A stretch of 64,000 nucleotides of DNA from Thermomonas alba (GTDB lineage Bacteria > Pseudomonadota > Gammaproteobacteria > Xanthomonadales > Xanthomonadaceae). The position numbers were made by a program, and so were the translations under genes. This document shows, one piece after another, positions 10,332 to 19,193 of this stretch. The stretch lies in NCBI RefSeq assembly GCF_022419205.1, contig NZ_JAJOZU010000002.1:62001-126000 (forward strand), written 5' to 3'. The notes below the pieces were generated by a model. That model was not told the origin of the DNA. It ran no database searches and worked only from the letters and a program-made list of their open reading frames with translations. Each line of letters starts with the position of its first letter. Positions within the stretch are counted from its first letter, which is position 1.

Positions 10332-11258
10332 ATGCCCTACCTGCAACTCTCCACACCGTGCAGCGAAGCCGACTACCCGCGGTTCGAACGCGCGCTGGAA
10401 GACGTGGGCGCGCTGGCGGTGACCCTGCAAGACGCCCATCTCGACCAGCCCGATGAGCAGGCGATCTTCGAGCCGGGCGTCGGCGAGCTGCCGCTGTGGT
10501 CGCAGATGACTCTGAGCGCGCTGTTCGACGCCGACACCGACGGCCTGCTCCTGCTGGCCGCGCTGGAAGCGTTCGACCCGGCGCTGGACTGGTCGCAGGC
10601 GCGCTTTGCGCGGATCGAGGATCAAGTCTGGGAACGCGCCTGGCTGGACAGCTTCCAGCCGATGCGGTTCGGCGCGCGCACCTGGATCGTGCCGTGGAAC
10701 CACCCGCTGCCGGCGGAGGCCGACGCCGCGGCGGCGATCGTGCGGCTGGATCCCGGGCTGGCGTTCGGCTCCGGCACCCATCCCACCACCGCGTTGTGCC
10801 TGCGCTGGCTGGACGCGCTGGCGCAGGCCGGCGAACTGCAGGGCAAGGCCGTGCTCGACTTCGGCTGCGGCAGCGGCATCCTCGCCCTGGCGGCGCTGAA
10901 GCTGGGCGCCGCCCGCGCGACCGGGATCGACAACGATCCGCAGGCGATCACCGCCACTGCCGACAATGCCGCGCGCAACGGCGTGGAGATCGCCACCTAC
11001 CTGCCGCAGGACGCGCCTGCGGAATCCTATCCGGTGGTGGTCGCCAACATCCTGGCCTCGGCGCTGGATGCGCTGGCCGAAGTCCTGGCCGCGCGCACCG
11101 CGCGCGGCGGGCGGCTGGCGATGTCCGGCATCCTCGCCGGGCAGGAGGAGGCGCTGCTGGCGCGCTTCGCACCCTGGTTCGACGCGCTCCAAGTGACGCG
11201 CGAGGACGACTGGGTGCGCATCGATGGCCGGCGTAATGCCGTGGCGGTGCCCGCATGA
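10332..11258 (+). CDS. prmA: Ribosomal protein L11 methyltransferase PrmA
   Basis: This enzyme trimethylates ribosomal protein L11 using S-adenosylmethionine. It has 308 residues, near the family norm of ~290-300. The N-terminal substrate-recognition domain starts [15 protein letters not shown]; the catalytic domain has [14 protein letters not shown], the SAM-binding [19 protein letters not shown] and [10 protein letters not shown]. The start is ATG 10332; upstream in-frame extension is not conserved-looking. The stop overlaps the next start (ATGA at 11255), so the DUF3426 gene is translationally coupled. Confidence 0.98.
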   Translation: MPYLQLSTPCSEADYPRFERALEDVGALAVTLQDAHLDQPDEQAIFEPGVGELPLWSQMTLSALFDADTDGLLLLAALEAFDPALDWSQARFARIEDQVWERAWLDSFQPMRFGARTWIVPWNHPLPAEADAAAAIVRLDPGLAFGSGTHPTTALCLRWLDALAQAGELQGKAVLDFGCGSGILALAALKLGAARATGIDNDPQAITATADNAARNGVEIATYLPQDAPAESYPVVVANILASALDALAEVLAARTARGGRLAMSGILAGQEEALLARFAPWFDALQVTREDDWVRIDGRRNAVAVPA

Positions 11259-11761
11259 CCGCCACGCCCGGCTTCCTGCAACCGCCCGCCGCGCCGCCGC
11301 GCCGGCACGGCGAATGGTGGGCGCTGGGGCTGCTGGCGCTGCTGCTGGGCGGCCAGCTGCTGTGGCTGCGGTGGGATGCCCTGGCCGCAGACGCGCGCCT
11401 GCGGCCGGCCCTGGAAGCCATCTGCGGCCTGCTGCGCTGCCCGCTGCCGGCCTGGCGCGAGCCGGGCGCATTCAGCATGCTCGCGCGCGACGTGATCGCC
11501 CCGCCCGACCGCCCCGGCGTACTGCGCGTGCAGGCCAGTTTCCGCAACGACGCGCGCTGGGCGCAGCCGTGGCCGGCGTTGGTATTGACCCTGGCCGATG
11601 CCAACGGGCGCATTCTCGGCAGCCGCCGCTTCCTGCCGCGCGAGTACCTCGGCCCCGGGCCGCACCCGGCGCTGCTGCAGCCCGGCCAGGCCAGCCAGAT
11701 TGCGTTCGACCTGATCGAGCCGGCGCCCAGCGTGGTCGCCTTCGACTTCCGCTTCGAATGA
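11255..11761 (+). CDS. DUF3426 membrane protein, no zinc-ribbon
   Basis: This 168-residue protein has one membrane segment (about 23-43) and a C-terminal DUF3426-type domain with [32 protein letters not shown] and the terminal VVAFDFRFE. In the family a cytoplasmic N-terminal zinc-ribbon often precedes the membrane segment; here it is absent and only a short Pro/Arg-rich tail remains. The function is unknown. It is usually found between prmA and fis in this bacterial family, and it overlaps prmA by four bases here. Confidence 0.85.
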   Translation: MTATPGFLQPPAAPPRRHGEWWALGLLALLLGGQLLWLRWDALAADARLRPALEAICGLLRCPLPAWREPGAFSMLARDVIAPPDRPGVLRVQASFRNDARWAQPWPALVLTLADANGRILGSRRFLPREYLGPGPHPALLQPGQASQIAFDLIEPAPSVVAFDFRFE

Positions 11762-11840
11762 CCACCCGCCCTGCGTCTGCGCTATAGTCACCGACCCGCC
11801 ATGCACCCCGCCGGCCGGCGCGCTGGCATCGAGGCCCCGC

Positions 11841-12101
11841 TTGAACGCTCTTGGCCATCGTCAGGACATCGACCGCACGCCGCTGCGCGAGCACGTCACC
11901 CGCGCGGTGCAGCGCTATCTGCGGGATCTGGACGGCTGCGACACCGACGATCTGTACGACACCGCGCTGCGCGAGCTGGAAATCCCGCTGTTCACCGAGG
12001 TGCTGCGCCACTGCGGCGGCAACCAGAGCCGCGCCGCGGCGATGCTGGGCATCCACCGCGCCACCTTGCGCAAGAAGCTGCGCGAATACGGCATCGGCTG
12101 A
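11841..12101 (+). CDS. fis: DNA-binding protein Fis
   Basis: Fis is a dimeric nucleoid protein that bends DNA and activates rRNA and other promoters. The 86 residues end in the classic Fis helix-turn-helix: [20 protein letters not shown] followed by [13 protein letters not shown]. No in-frame ATG gives a full-length protein, so the TTG at 11841 is the start; a rare codon here could keep translation modest. It lies between DUF3426 and purH; in E. coli fis follows dusB, so the context differs but is normal for this lineage. Confidence 0.96.
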   Translation: MNALGHRQDIDRTPLREHVTRAVQRYLRDLDGCDTDDLYDTALRELEIPLFTEVLRHCGGNQSRAAAMLGIHRATLRKKLREYGIG

Positions 12102-12155
12102 TGCGCTGGTGGGCGCGCCTATAATGGCGGGCTTTCCACCGCTGCATTTTTCCCC

Positions 12156-13772
12156 ATGACCGCTGCCGCTCCCGCCAGCGACGCATTCGCCGGCCAGCCG
12201 GTGACCATCCGCCGCGCCCTGCTCTCGGTTTCCGACAAGACCGGCCTGCTCGACCTCGCCCGCGCCCTGGCGGCGCGCGGGGTGGAGCTGATCTCCACCG
12301 GCGGCACCGCGCGCGCGCTGCGCGAGGCGGGCCTGGCGGTGCAGGACGTCAGTGCGATCACCGGGTTCCCGGAAATGATGGATGGCCGGGTCAAGACCCT
12401 GCACCCGGTCGTGCACGGCGGCCTGCTCGGCCGCGCCGGAGTGGACGATGCGGTGATGGCCGAGCACGGCATCGGCGCGATCGACCTGCTGGTACTCAAC
12501 CTGTATCCATTCGAGCAGGTGACGGCGCGCCCCGACTGCACCCTGGCCGAGGCGGTGGAGAACATCGATATCGGCGGCCCGGCGATGCTGCGCAGCGCGG
12601 CCAAGAACTTCGCGCGGGTCGCCGTCCTCACCGATCCAGCGCAGTACCCCGGCCTGCTGGCGGAGCTCGACGCGCGCGACGGCGCGCTGTCCGCACACAC
12701 CCGCTTCGCGCTGGCGGTGGCGGCGTTCAACCGCGTCGCCCAGTACGACGCTGCGATCAGCAACTACCTTTCGGCCATCACCGACAGCTCTGCCGCCGTG
12801 CCCGTGCGCAGCCCGTTCCCAGCGCAGGCCAACGGCACCTTCGTCAAGGTGATGGATCTGCGCTATGGCGAGAACCCGCACCAGCAGGCCGCGTTCTACC
12901 GCGACCTGCACCCGGCGCCGGGCTCGCTGGCCACGCTGGAGCAGCTGCAGGGCAAGGCGCTCAGCTACAACAACATCGCCGACAGCGACGCCGCTTGGGA
13001 ATGCGTGCGCCAGTTCGACGCCCCAGCCTGCGTGATCGTCAAGCACGCCAACCCTTGCGGGGTGGCGATCGGCCGCAACTGCGGCGAAGCCTACGAGGCG
13101 GCCTATGCCTGCGACCCGACCAGCGCCTTCGGCGGCATCCTCGCGTTCAACACGCCGCTGGACGGCGCCACTTGCAAGACCATCCTCGACCGCCAGTTCG
13201 TCGAGGTGCTGATCGCGCCGGACTACGACGCCGAGGCGCTGGCCTACGCATCGAGGAAAGCCAACGTGCGCGTGCTGAAGATCGCACTGGCGCCGCCGTC
13301 ACCGGGCTTCATCGACACCAAGCGGGTCAACTCGGGGCTGCTGATGCAAACCTGCGACGACCGCGTGGTCACCCGCGACGAGCTGAAGGTCGTGACCAAG
13401 CGGGCGCCGACCGAGGCGCAGTTCGCCGACCTGCTGTTCGCGTGGAAAGTCGCCAAGTTCGTGAAGTCCAACGCCATCGTATACGCCAAGGACCAGCGCA
13501 CGATCGGCGTCGGCGCCGGGCAGATGAGCCGGGTGTATTCAGCGCGCATCGCCGGCATCAAGGCGCAGGATGCGGGGCTGGCGGTGCCGGGGTCGGTGAT
13601 GGCCAGCGACGCGTTCTTCCCGTTCCGCGACGGCATCGACGCCGCAGCCGAGGCCGGCATCACGGCGGTGATCCAGCCGGGCGGCTCGCTGCGCGACGCC
13701 GAGGTGATCGCCGCGGCGGACGAACACGGGATCGCGATGGTGTTCACCGGCGTGCGCCACTTCCGGCATTGA
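12156..13772 (+). CDS. purH: Bifunctional AICAR transformylase / IMP cyclohydrolase
   Basis: PurH performs the last two steps of de novo IMP synthesis. The 538 residues (typical ~525) comprise an N-terminal MGS-like IMP cyclohydrolase domain ([43 protein letters not shown]) and a C-terminal transformylase domain with [20 protein letters not shown], the late [11 protein letters not shown] and FPFRDGID blocks. Two short insertions in the cyclohydrolase region explain the small excess length. It is followed by purD after a 148-base structured gap. Confidence 0.99.
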   Translation: MTAAAPASDAFAGQPVTIRRALLSVSDKTGLLDLARALAARGVELISTGGTARALREAGLAVQDVSAITGFPEMMDGRVKTLHPVVHGGLLGRAGVDDAVMAEHGIGAIDLLVLNLYPFEQVTARPDCTLAEAVENIDIGGPAMLRSAAKNFARVAVLTDPAQYPGLLAELDARDGALSAHTRFALAVAAFNRVAQYDAAISNYLSAITDSSAAVPVRSPFPAQANGTFVKVMDLRYGENPHQQAAFYRDLHPAPGSLATLEQLQGKALSYNNIADSDAAWECVRQFDAPACVIVKHANPCGVAIGRNCGEAYEAAYACDPTSAFGGILAFNTPLDGATCKTILDRQFVEVLIAPDYDAEALAYASRKANVRVLKIALAPPSPGFIDTKRVNSGLLMQTCDDRVVTRDELKVVTKRAPTEAQFADLLFAWKVAKFVKSNAIVYAKDQRTIGVGAGQMSRVYSARIAGIKAQDAGLAVPGSVMASDAFFPFRDGIDAAAEAGITAVIQPGGSLRDAEVIAAADEHGIAMVFTGVRHFRH

Positions 13773-13794
13773 TAGCGGCTGCGCCGGCATCGAT

Positions 13795-13886
13795 CCCGAA
13801 GTTTGCTGCGCAGACTTCGGGCCCCGCCCGCACGGCCACACCCTCATTCGCGCCTCTGGCGCGAATCGCCCCCTGACTCAGGGGGC
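13795..13886 (+). repeat. Three consecutive hairpins between purH and purD
   Basis: Three separate stem-loops fill most of the 148-base gap. Hairpin 1 (13795-13821): CCCGAAGTTTG pairs with CAGACTTCGGG, 11 pairs including one G-T, loop of five. Hairpin 2 (13846-13866): ATTCGCGCC pairs perfectly with GGCGCGAAT, loop TCT. Hairpin 3 (13868-13886): GCCCCCTG pairs with CAGGGGGC, loop ACT. None is followed by a T-run, so read-through into purD is likely. It may be a REP-like element or an mRNA processing/stability element. Confidence 0.75.
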
Positions 13887-13920
13887 TGGATTCCTCCAGA
13901 CAATCGGCAGGTGATGCAGC

Positions 13921-15210
13921 ATGAAAATCCTCGTCATCGGTTCCGGCGGTCGCGAGCACGCCCTGGCCTGGAAGCTGGCGCAGTCGCCGCGGGTGTCCGA
14001 GGTGATCGTCGCCCCTGGCAATGCCGGCACCGCGTGCGAGCCCAAGTGCCGCAACGCGGCGGTGAAGGCCAGCGACCTCGACGGCCTGCTGCAGCTTGCA
14101 CAGCGCGAGGACGTGGCGCTGACCGTGGTCGGGCCCGAGCAGCCGCTGGTGGCGGGCGTGGTGGACCGCTTCCGCGCCGCCTCCTTGCGCATCTTCGGGC
14201 CCACCGCCGCCGCCGCGCAGCTGGAAGGCAGCAAGGCCTTCGCCAAGGACTTCCTGGCCCGGCACGGCATTCCCACCGCGCACTACGCGGTGCATACCGA
14301 GGTCGAAGCCGCGCTGGCGTATGTCCGGCAGAAGGGCGCGCCGATCGTCATCAAGGCCGACGGCCTGGCCGCGGGCAAGGGCGTGATCGTGGCGATGACG
14401 CTGGCCGAGGCCGAAGCCGCGGTGCGCGACATGCTCAGCGGCAACGCCTTCGGCGATGCCGGCGCGCGGGTGGTGATCGAGGAGTTCCTGCAAGGCGAGG
14501 AAGCCAGCTTCATCTGCATGGTGGACGGCCGCCACGCGCTGCCGATGGCCACCAGCCAGGACCACAAGCGCGTGGGCGATGGCGACACCGGCCCCAATAC
14601 CGGCGGCATGGGCGCCTATTCGCCGGCGCCGGTGGTGACGCCCGAGGTCCACGCCCGCATCATGCGCGAGGTGGTCGAGCCCACCGTGCGCGGCATGGCC
14701 GCCGACGGCGTGCCGTTCACCGGCTTCCTGTATGCCGGCCTGATGATCGACCCCAGCGGCGCGCCGAAGGTGATCGAGTTCAACGTGCGCTTCGGCGACC
14801 CCGAAACCCAGCCGGTGCTGCTGCGCCTGCGCTCGGACCTGGTCGAACTCATCGACGCCGCCATCGACGGCAGGCTAGACGGCGTGGACGCGCAGTGGGA
14901 CGCGCGGCCCGCGCTGGGCGTGGTGATGGCCAGCCGCCCGTATCCGGACCCTCCGCTGACCGGCGAGGTGATCCACGGCCTGGACACGGTACCCGCCGAC
15001 GTCAAGGTCTTCCACGCCGGCACCACCCTGGACCCCAATGGTCGCGTCCTCACCGCCGGCGGCCGCGTGCTGTGCGTCACCGCGCTGGGCGAGAATGTGG
15101 CGGCCGCGCAGCGCGCCGCCTATGCAGGCGTCTCGGCAGTGACATGGGCCAGTGAGTTCCACCGCACCGACATCGGCCATCGTGCGCTGGCACGCCTGCC
15201 GCGGGGCTGA
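13921..15210 (+). CDS. purD: Phosphoribosylamine-glycine ligase
   Basis: PurD (GAR synthetase) joins glycine to phosphoribosylamine with ATP, the second step of purine synthesis. The 429 residues are the standard length. It has the N-terminal MKILVIGSGGREHALAWKL, an ATP-grasp core with VIKADGLAAGKGVIVA, the QDHKRVGDGDTGPNTGGMG signature, and EFNVRFGDPETQP. The start is supported by the family N-terminus at the ATG. purH-purD adjacency is common in proteobacteria. Confidence 0.99.
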   Translation: MKILVIGSGGREHALAWKLAQSPRVSEVIVAPGNAGTACEPKCRNAAVKASDLDGLLQLAQREDVALTVVGPEQPLVAGVVDRFRAASLRIFGPTAAAAQLEGSKAFAKDFLARHGIPTAHYAVHTEVEAALAYVRQKGAPIVIKADGLAAGKGVIVAMTLAEAEAAVRDMLSGNAFGDAGARVVIEEFLQGEEASFICMVDGRHALPMATSQDHKRVGDGDTGPNTGGMGAYSPAPVVTPEVHARIMREVVEPTVRGMAADGVPFTGFLYAGLMIDPSGAPKVIEFNVRFGDPETQPVLLRLRSDLVELIDAAIDGRLDGVDAQWDARPALGVVMASRPYPDPPLTGEVIHGLDTVPADVKVFHAGTTLDPNGRVLTAGGRVLCVTALGENVAAAQRAAYAGVSAVTWASEFHRTDIGHRALARLPRG

Positions 15211-15303
15211 ACGCGCCACTGGTACGCAGCGTTCCGTGGCCAGCCGCACCGCAGATGCGCCGGCGCGCGTGACAATGTGGGCTCTATCTCGTCGGAGGAT
15301 GTG

Positions 15304-15912
15304 ATGAAGCTTTACTACCTGCCTGGAGCCTGCTCGCTATCGCCGCACATCGTGGCGCGCGAGGCCGGCCTGGACCTGACCCTGGATAAGGTGGACCTCG
15401 CCAGCAAGCGCACGGCCGCAGGCGAGGACTTCCTCGCCGTGAATCCCAAAGGCTACGTGCCCGCGCTGCGCCTGGACGACGGCGATGTGCTCACCGAGGG
15501 CGCGGTGATCGTGCAGTATCTGGCCGACCAGCGCCCGGATGCCGGGCTGCTGCCGGCCCAGGGCAGCCGGGCGCGCTACCACGTGCTGGAAAGCCTGAGC
15601 TACATCGGCACCGAACTGCACAAAACCTACAGCCCGCTGTTCAACCCGGCCACGCCCGAAGCCGTGCGCGCCGAGCGCATCGCCTACCTCAAGCGCCGCT
15701 ACGGTCTGCTGGAAACGCGCCTGGCCAAACAGCCGTTCCTGCACGGCGAACAGTTCACGGTGGCCGATGCCTACCTGTTCACCGTCACCTCCTGGGCGGA
15801 TTTCCTGAAACTCGACTTGAGCGAGTTCCCGGCACTGCGCGCTTTCCAGCAGCGGGTCGCCGCGCGTCCGGCGGTGCAGGCCGCGCTGCGCGCCGAGGGC
15901 CTGTCCGGCTAA
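15304..15912 (+). CDS. Beta-class glutathione S-transferase
   Basis: This 202-residue protein has a thioredoxin-like N-terminal GST domain (MKLYYLPGACSLSPHIV) and an alpha-helical C-terminal domain. The cysteine at position 10 in GACS is the beta-class active-site residue; VNPKGYVPAL supplies the cis-proline and LTEGAVIVQYL the glutathione-contact region. It is probably a cytosolic detoxification or redox enzyme. ATG 15304 is preferred over 15277 because it gives the family N-terminus and has GGAGG just upstream. Confidence 0.96.
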   Translation: MKLYYLPGACSLSPHIVAREAGLDLTLDKVDLASKRTAAGEDFLAVNPKGYVPALRLDDGDVLTEGAVIVQYLADQRPDAGLLPAQGSRARYHVLESLSYIGTELHKTYSPLFNPATPEAVRAERIAYLKRRYGLLETRLAKQPFLHGEQFTVADAYLFTVTSWADFLKLDLSEFPALRAFQQRVAARPAVQAALRAEGLSG

Positions 15913-15915
15913 CGT

Positions 15916-15935
15916 CTGCCGCCGGGCGGCGGCAG
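15916..15935 (+). terminator. GC-rich hairpin after the GST gene
   Basis: CTGCCGCCG and CGGCGGCAG can form a nine-pair stem three bases after the GST stop codon. No T-tract follows, so it would be an imperfect terminator or mRNA 3'-end stabiliser between the GST gene and the convergent dioxygenase gene. The rest of the 128-base gap shows nothing recognisable. Confidence 0.4.
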
Positions 15936-16040
15936 CGCGTCCAGCGCGCAGGATTTCGTCGGCCAGCAGCGGCAGCGACCTGCCGGGACGCGATGCGTCG
16001 CACAAGCCGATGCCGCATGACCAGCCTGCGGCTCAATGCC

Positions 16041-16847
16041 CTAAGCCGGCAGCACGCGGTCGGCATCCAGGGTGAACGCGGCCATCGACAGCGAGCCGTA
16101 GGCGAACCCGTCCACCAGCACGTCGCTCGCCCGCCCCGCGGCGGCGGAGAGGCCGGCCAGGTACAGCAGCGGCAGGAAATGCTCGTCGGTCGGCACCGCC
16201 TTGCGGTAGTCCGGATGCGTGGCCAGCGCGGGCAGGTCGTGCGGACGCTCGGCCAGCACTGCGCGCGCATCGGCATCGAAGCGGCGTGCCCAGTCGAAGC
16301 CGCCCTCCGGCTGCGCCCAGTCGAGCGCGCGCAGGTTGTGCACCAGGTTGCCGCTGCCCATCACCAGCACCCCGCGCTGGCGCAGCGGGGCCAGCTTCGC
16401 CCCCAGCGCCAGGTGCCAGTCCAGCGGCTTGCGTGCGTCCAGCGACAGCTGCACCACCGGGATGTCGGCCTCGGGGAAGGCGTGCACCAGCACCGACCAG
16501 GTGCCGTGGTCGAGCCCCCAGCCGTCGCGGTCGGCGCCGACCACGAAATCCGGCGCCACCGTATCCGCCACTTCCTCCGCCAGCTGCGGCAGCCCCGGCG
16601 CCGGGTACTGCAGGTCGAACAGCGCCTGCGGGAAGCCGTAGAAGTCGTGGATGGTGCGCGGGCGCGGCATCGCGGTGACGGCCAGGGCATCGATATGCCA
16701 GTGCGCGGAGATGGCCAGGATCGCGCGCGGACGCGGCACCGCCGCGCCGAAGGCCCGCCACGCCGCGGTGTAGCGGTTCTCCTCCAGCGCGTTCATGGGG
16801 CTGCCGTGGCCGAGGAACGCGGCGGGCATCGGCGCGGGCATGGGCAT
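16041..16847 (-). CDS. ygiD: DODA-type extradiol ring-cleavage dioxygenase (YgiD-like)
   Basis: This 268-residue protein belongs to the LigB/4,5-DOPA dioxygenase family. It carries PAAFLGHGSPMNALEEN, the metal-region SAHWHID, and GSGNLVHNLR and THPDYRKAVPTDEHFLPLLY, which together supply the histidines and glutamate typical of the class III extradiol fold. The physiological substrate is unknown; such enzymes open catechol-type rings. The start at 16847 follows a GGAG site; an internal ATG six bases... later in frame (MPAPMP) is also possible. It is 23 bases downstream of an old-yellow-enzyme gene on the same strand, so the two form an operon. Confidence 0.93.
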   Translation of the reverse strand: MPMPAPMPAAFLGHGSPMNALEENRYTAAWRAFGAAVPRPRAILAISAHWHIDALAVTAMPRPRTIHDFYGFPQALFDLQYPAPGLPQLAEEVADTVAPDFVVGADRDGWGLDHGTWSVLVHAFPEADIPVVQLSLDARKPLDWHLALGAKLAPLRQRGVLVMGSGNLVHNLRALDWAQPEGGFDWARRFDADARAVLAERPHDLPALATHPDYRKAVPTDEHFLPLLYLAGLSAAAGRASDVLVDGFAYGSLSMAAFTLDADRVLPA

Positions 16848-16870
16848 AGCGGAGCCTCCGAGTTCGGGGA

Positions 16871-17992
16871 TCAGTCGGCAGTGCCGGTAGCGGGCACCAG
16901 CAACGGTGGCAGGCCGTGCGGCAGCGCGCGCAGGAAGCGCGGCGAGGTGGCGACCGTCGCGCCCAGTTCGGCGGCGGCGTGCCACGGCCAGCGCGGATTC
17001 CACAGCAGCGCGCGCGCCAGCGCGATGGCGTCGGCGCGACCCTCGGCCAACGCGGCCTCGGCCTGCGCCGGGGTGGTGATCAGGCCCACGCCGATCACCG
17101 GCATCGCCACTTCGCGCCGGATCGCCTGCGCGAACGGCAGCTGGTAGCCGGGCTCCAGCGGGATCTGCTGGGCCGGATGCAGCCCGCCGCTGGAGACATG
17201 GATGTAGGCACAGCCGCGCGCGTCCAGGTGCTTGGCCAGCGCGATGCTCTGCGCCAGGTCCCAGCCGCCGTCCACCCAGTCGGTGGCGGAGATGCGCACG
17301 CCCACCGGCAGCGCCTCCGGCACCGCCGCGCGCACCGCGTCGAACACCTCCAGCAGCAGCCGCATGCGGTGCTCCAGACCGCCGCCGTAGGCATCCGTGC
17401 GGCGGTTGCTGAGCGGCGACAGGAACTGGTGCAGCAGGTAGCCGTGCGCGGCATGGAGTTCGATCACCTCCAGCCCCAGCCGCGCCGCGCGCCGGGCCGC
17501 GTCCGCGAACGCCTGCACCACGCGCGCGATGCCGGTGGCGGTAAGCGCCTGCGGCGGCGGATCCTGCTCCGCATACGGCAGCGCGGACGGCGCCACCACC
17601 TGCCAGCCGTGCGCGGCGTCCGGCGCGATCGCGCGCCCGCCCTGCTCCCACGGGCGATGGGTGGAGGCCTTGCGCCCGGCATGCGCCAGCTGCACGCCCA
17701 CCGGCACCGGCGACCACCGGCGCACGCCGGCCAGCGCCTGCGCGAACGCGGCCTCGCAGGCGTCGTCGTAGAGGCCCAGATCGGCCCAGCTGATGCGCCC
17801 CTCCGGCAGCACCGCGGTGGCCTCGGTCAGCAGCAGGCCGGCGCCGGACTGCGCCAGCATCCCCCAGTGCTGCACGTGCCAGTCGTTGGCGCAGCCGTCG
17901 TCGGCACAGGCGTACTGGCACATCGGCGCCACCACGATGCGGTTGGCCAGCGGCAGCCGCCCGAGCGACAGCGGCGTGAACAGGTGCGACAT
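16871..17992 (-). CDS. NADH:flavin oxidoreductase, old yellow enzyme (YqjM-like)
   Basis: This 373-residue FMN-dependent ene-reductase reduces activated C=C bonds with NAD(P)H. It has LANRIVVAPMCQYACADDG with the YqjM-type cysteine, QLAHAGRKAST, ELHAAHGYLLHQFLSPLSN, NRRTDAYGG and the late phosphate-binding GRADAIALARALL. These mark the thermophilic-like/YqjM subclass. The frame opens upstream to 18064, but MSHLFTPLSLG at 17992 is the family start. With the downstream dioxygenase it may act on aromatic or quinone-type compounds, which is an inference from proximity. Confidence 0.96.
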   Translation of the reverse strand: MSHLFTPLSLGRLPLANRIVVAPMCQYACADDGCANDWHVQHWGMLAQSGAGLLLTEATAVLPEGRISWADLGLYDDACEAAFAQALAGVRRWSPVPVGVQLAHAGRKASTHRPWEQGGRAIAPDAAHGWQVVAPSALPYAEQDPPPQALTATGIARVVQAFADAARRAARLGLEVIELHAAHGYLLHQFLSPLSNRRTDAYGGGLEHRMRLLLEVFDAVRAAVPEALPVGVRISATDWVDGGWDLAQSIALAKHLDARGCAYIHVSSGGLHPAQQIPLEPGYQLPFAQAIRREVAMPVIGVGLITTPAQAEAALAEGRADAIALARALLWNPRWPWHAAAELGATVATSPRFLRALPHGLPPLLVPATGTAD

Positions 17993-18193
17993 CGGCGGCT
18001 CCGGGGCGGTCGGAAACGGGGATTTCCCACTATCCGCGCGCACGGGTCGCGGCATCAAGCGCATTCATGCAACGCAGCCTTGCAGCGGTCCGCGCCGGCC
18101 GCGCACCGGGGCTGCATCCAATCCGGACGCCCCGGCGTACGCCATGGCAACCGGCCCCGCGCCGGCCTTCCCCCCGAACAGGAGTCTCCCGAG

Positions 18194-18970
18194 ATGAATC
18201 GCACCTCCGCAGTCCTGCTCACCCTGGCCCTGGCCGTTCCCGCCACCGCGATGGCGCAAAGCGCCCCCAGCTTCAGCCTGATCGCCGGTTACGACACCTC
18301 GGTCAGCGGCGACGTGCACAAGGGCGCGATCGCCCCGATCGCCGACCTCGGCCCGCTGAACCCGGCGCTGGCCGGGGTTTCCGCCGAGCTGCGGATCGGC
18401 GCGCGCTCGTACGACAAGATCTACGGCAAGGCCACCAACCTCGGGGTCGAAATGGCCTGGCCGATGGGCAACAACGACGAGGTGTTCGGCCAGCTGATGT
18501 ACACCCGTACCGGTGCGGGCAGCACCCAGGTGGGCGGCGCCTTCGTTCCGGCACTGGAGACCACGCTGCCGGTGTACGGCCGCTTCGGCAGCTACGATGC
18601 GCTGGGGCTGGAAGGCGGCTACCGCTACTACTTCGGCAGCGGCGGCAGCGTGCGCCCCTACATCGCCGGCCGCCTGGGCGCCACCCACGTCAGCAGCATC
18701 AAGGCCACCTTCACCATCCCCGACGCCAACATCGCGCTGAATGACGTGCCGTTCTTCGACAGCGGCTGGCAGTTCAGCGGCGGCGCCGACCTCGGCGTGC
18801 TGTGGGCGCTGACCGAGAAGACCTCGCTGGGGCTGGAAGTGGGCGCGCGCTACCACGGCAACCTGTCCGGCAACGACAGCGCGCTGGCCGGGCTGGGCCT
18901 GGCCGGGATCAACAACACCGGCAAGCGCACCTCCTACCCGGTGAACCTGCGCCTGCAGATGCGCTTCTGA
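18194..18970 (+). CDS. Outer-membrane beta-barrel protein, OmpW/OmpA-barrel-like
   Basis: This 258-residue protein has a clear signal peptide (MNRTSAVLLTLALAVPATAM, cleavage after AMA or AQS) and then alternating aromatic/polar strands: SLIAGYDTS, GYRYYFGSGGSVRPYIAGR, GLEVGARYHG and the terminal NLRLQMRF. The last residue is phenylalanine, the usual outer-membrane insertion signal. It probably forms a small eight-stranded barrel. I cannot assign a specific porin or receptor family. A GGAG ribosome binding site supports the start. It stands alone between the divergent OYE gene and the convergent TonB receptor. Confidence 0.8.
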   Translation: MNRTSAVLLTLALAVPATAMAQSAPSFSLIAGYDTSVSGDVHKGAIAPIADLGPLNPALAGVSAELRIGARSYDKIYGKATNLGVEMAWPMGNNDEVFGQLMYTRTGAGSTQVGGAFVPALETTLPVYGRFGSYDALGLEGGYRYYFGSGGSVRPYIAGRLGATHVSSIKATFTIPDANIALNDVPFFDSGWQFSGGADLGVLWALTEKTSLGLEVGARYHGNLSGNDSALAGLGLAGINNTGKRTSYPVNLRLQMRF

Positions 18971-19134
18971 CGTTCTCCTTCGCGCGTCGCCGCCACTCCC
19001 CCGTCCTCCTCCCCCGACGCGCGGCGGCGCGCTTCTTTTCCCAGCCACCGGGTCTGCGGCATTTTTCGGCAAGTCAAAGTCCCGCTCTTGGCATTGCGCT
19101 CTCACGCGATGGACATGTGATCGCCAAGAACGAC

Positions 19135-19158
19135 CGGGCCCGGCAAGTGCCGGGCCCG
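19135..19158 (-). terminator. Intrinsic terminator of the TonB receptor gene
   Basis: CGGGCCCGGCA and TGCCGGGCCCG form a perfect 11-pair stem with a two-base spacer, just beyond the 3' end of the minus-strand receptor gene. On the minus strand it is followed by a T-containing stretch (GTCGTTCTT). The rest of the 223-base gap after the barrel-protein gene shows no gene. Confidence 0.72.
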
Positions 19159-19193
19159 ATGGCGCTGAGCTTCCAGACGGAGCCCACCCAAAG

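Noticed and set aside
15936-16040. Possible 3' gene fragment between GST and the dioxygenase
   Set aside because: The minus-strand frame is Arg-rich, has no family resemblance and no start, so it is probably non-coding.
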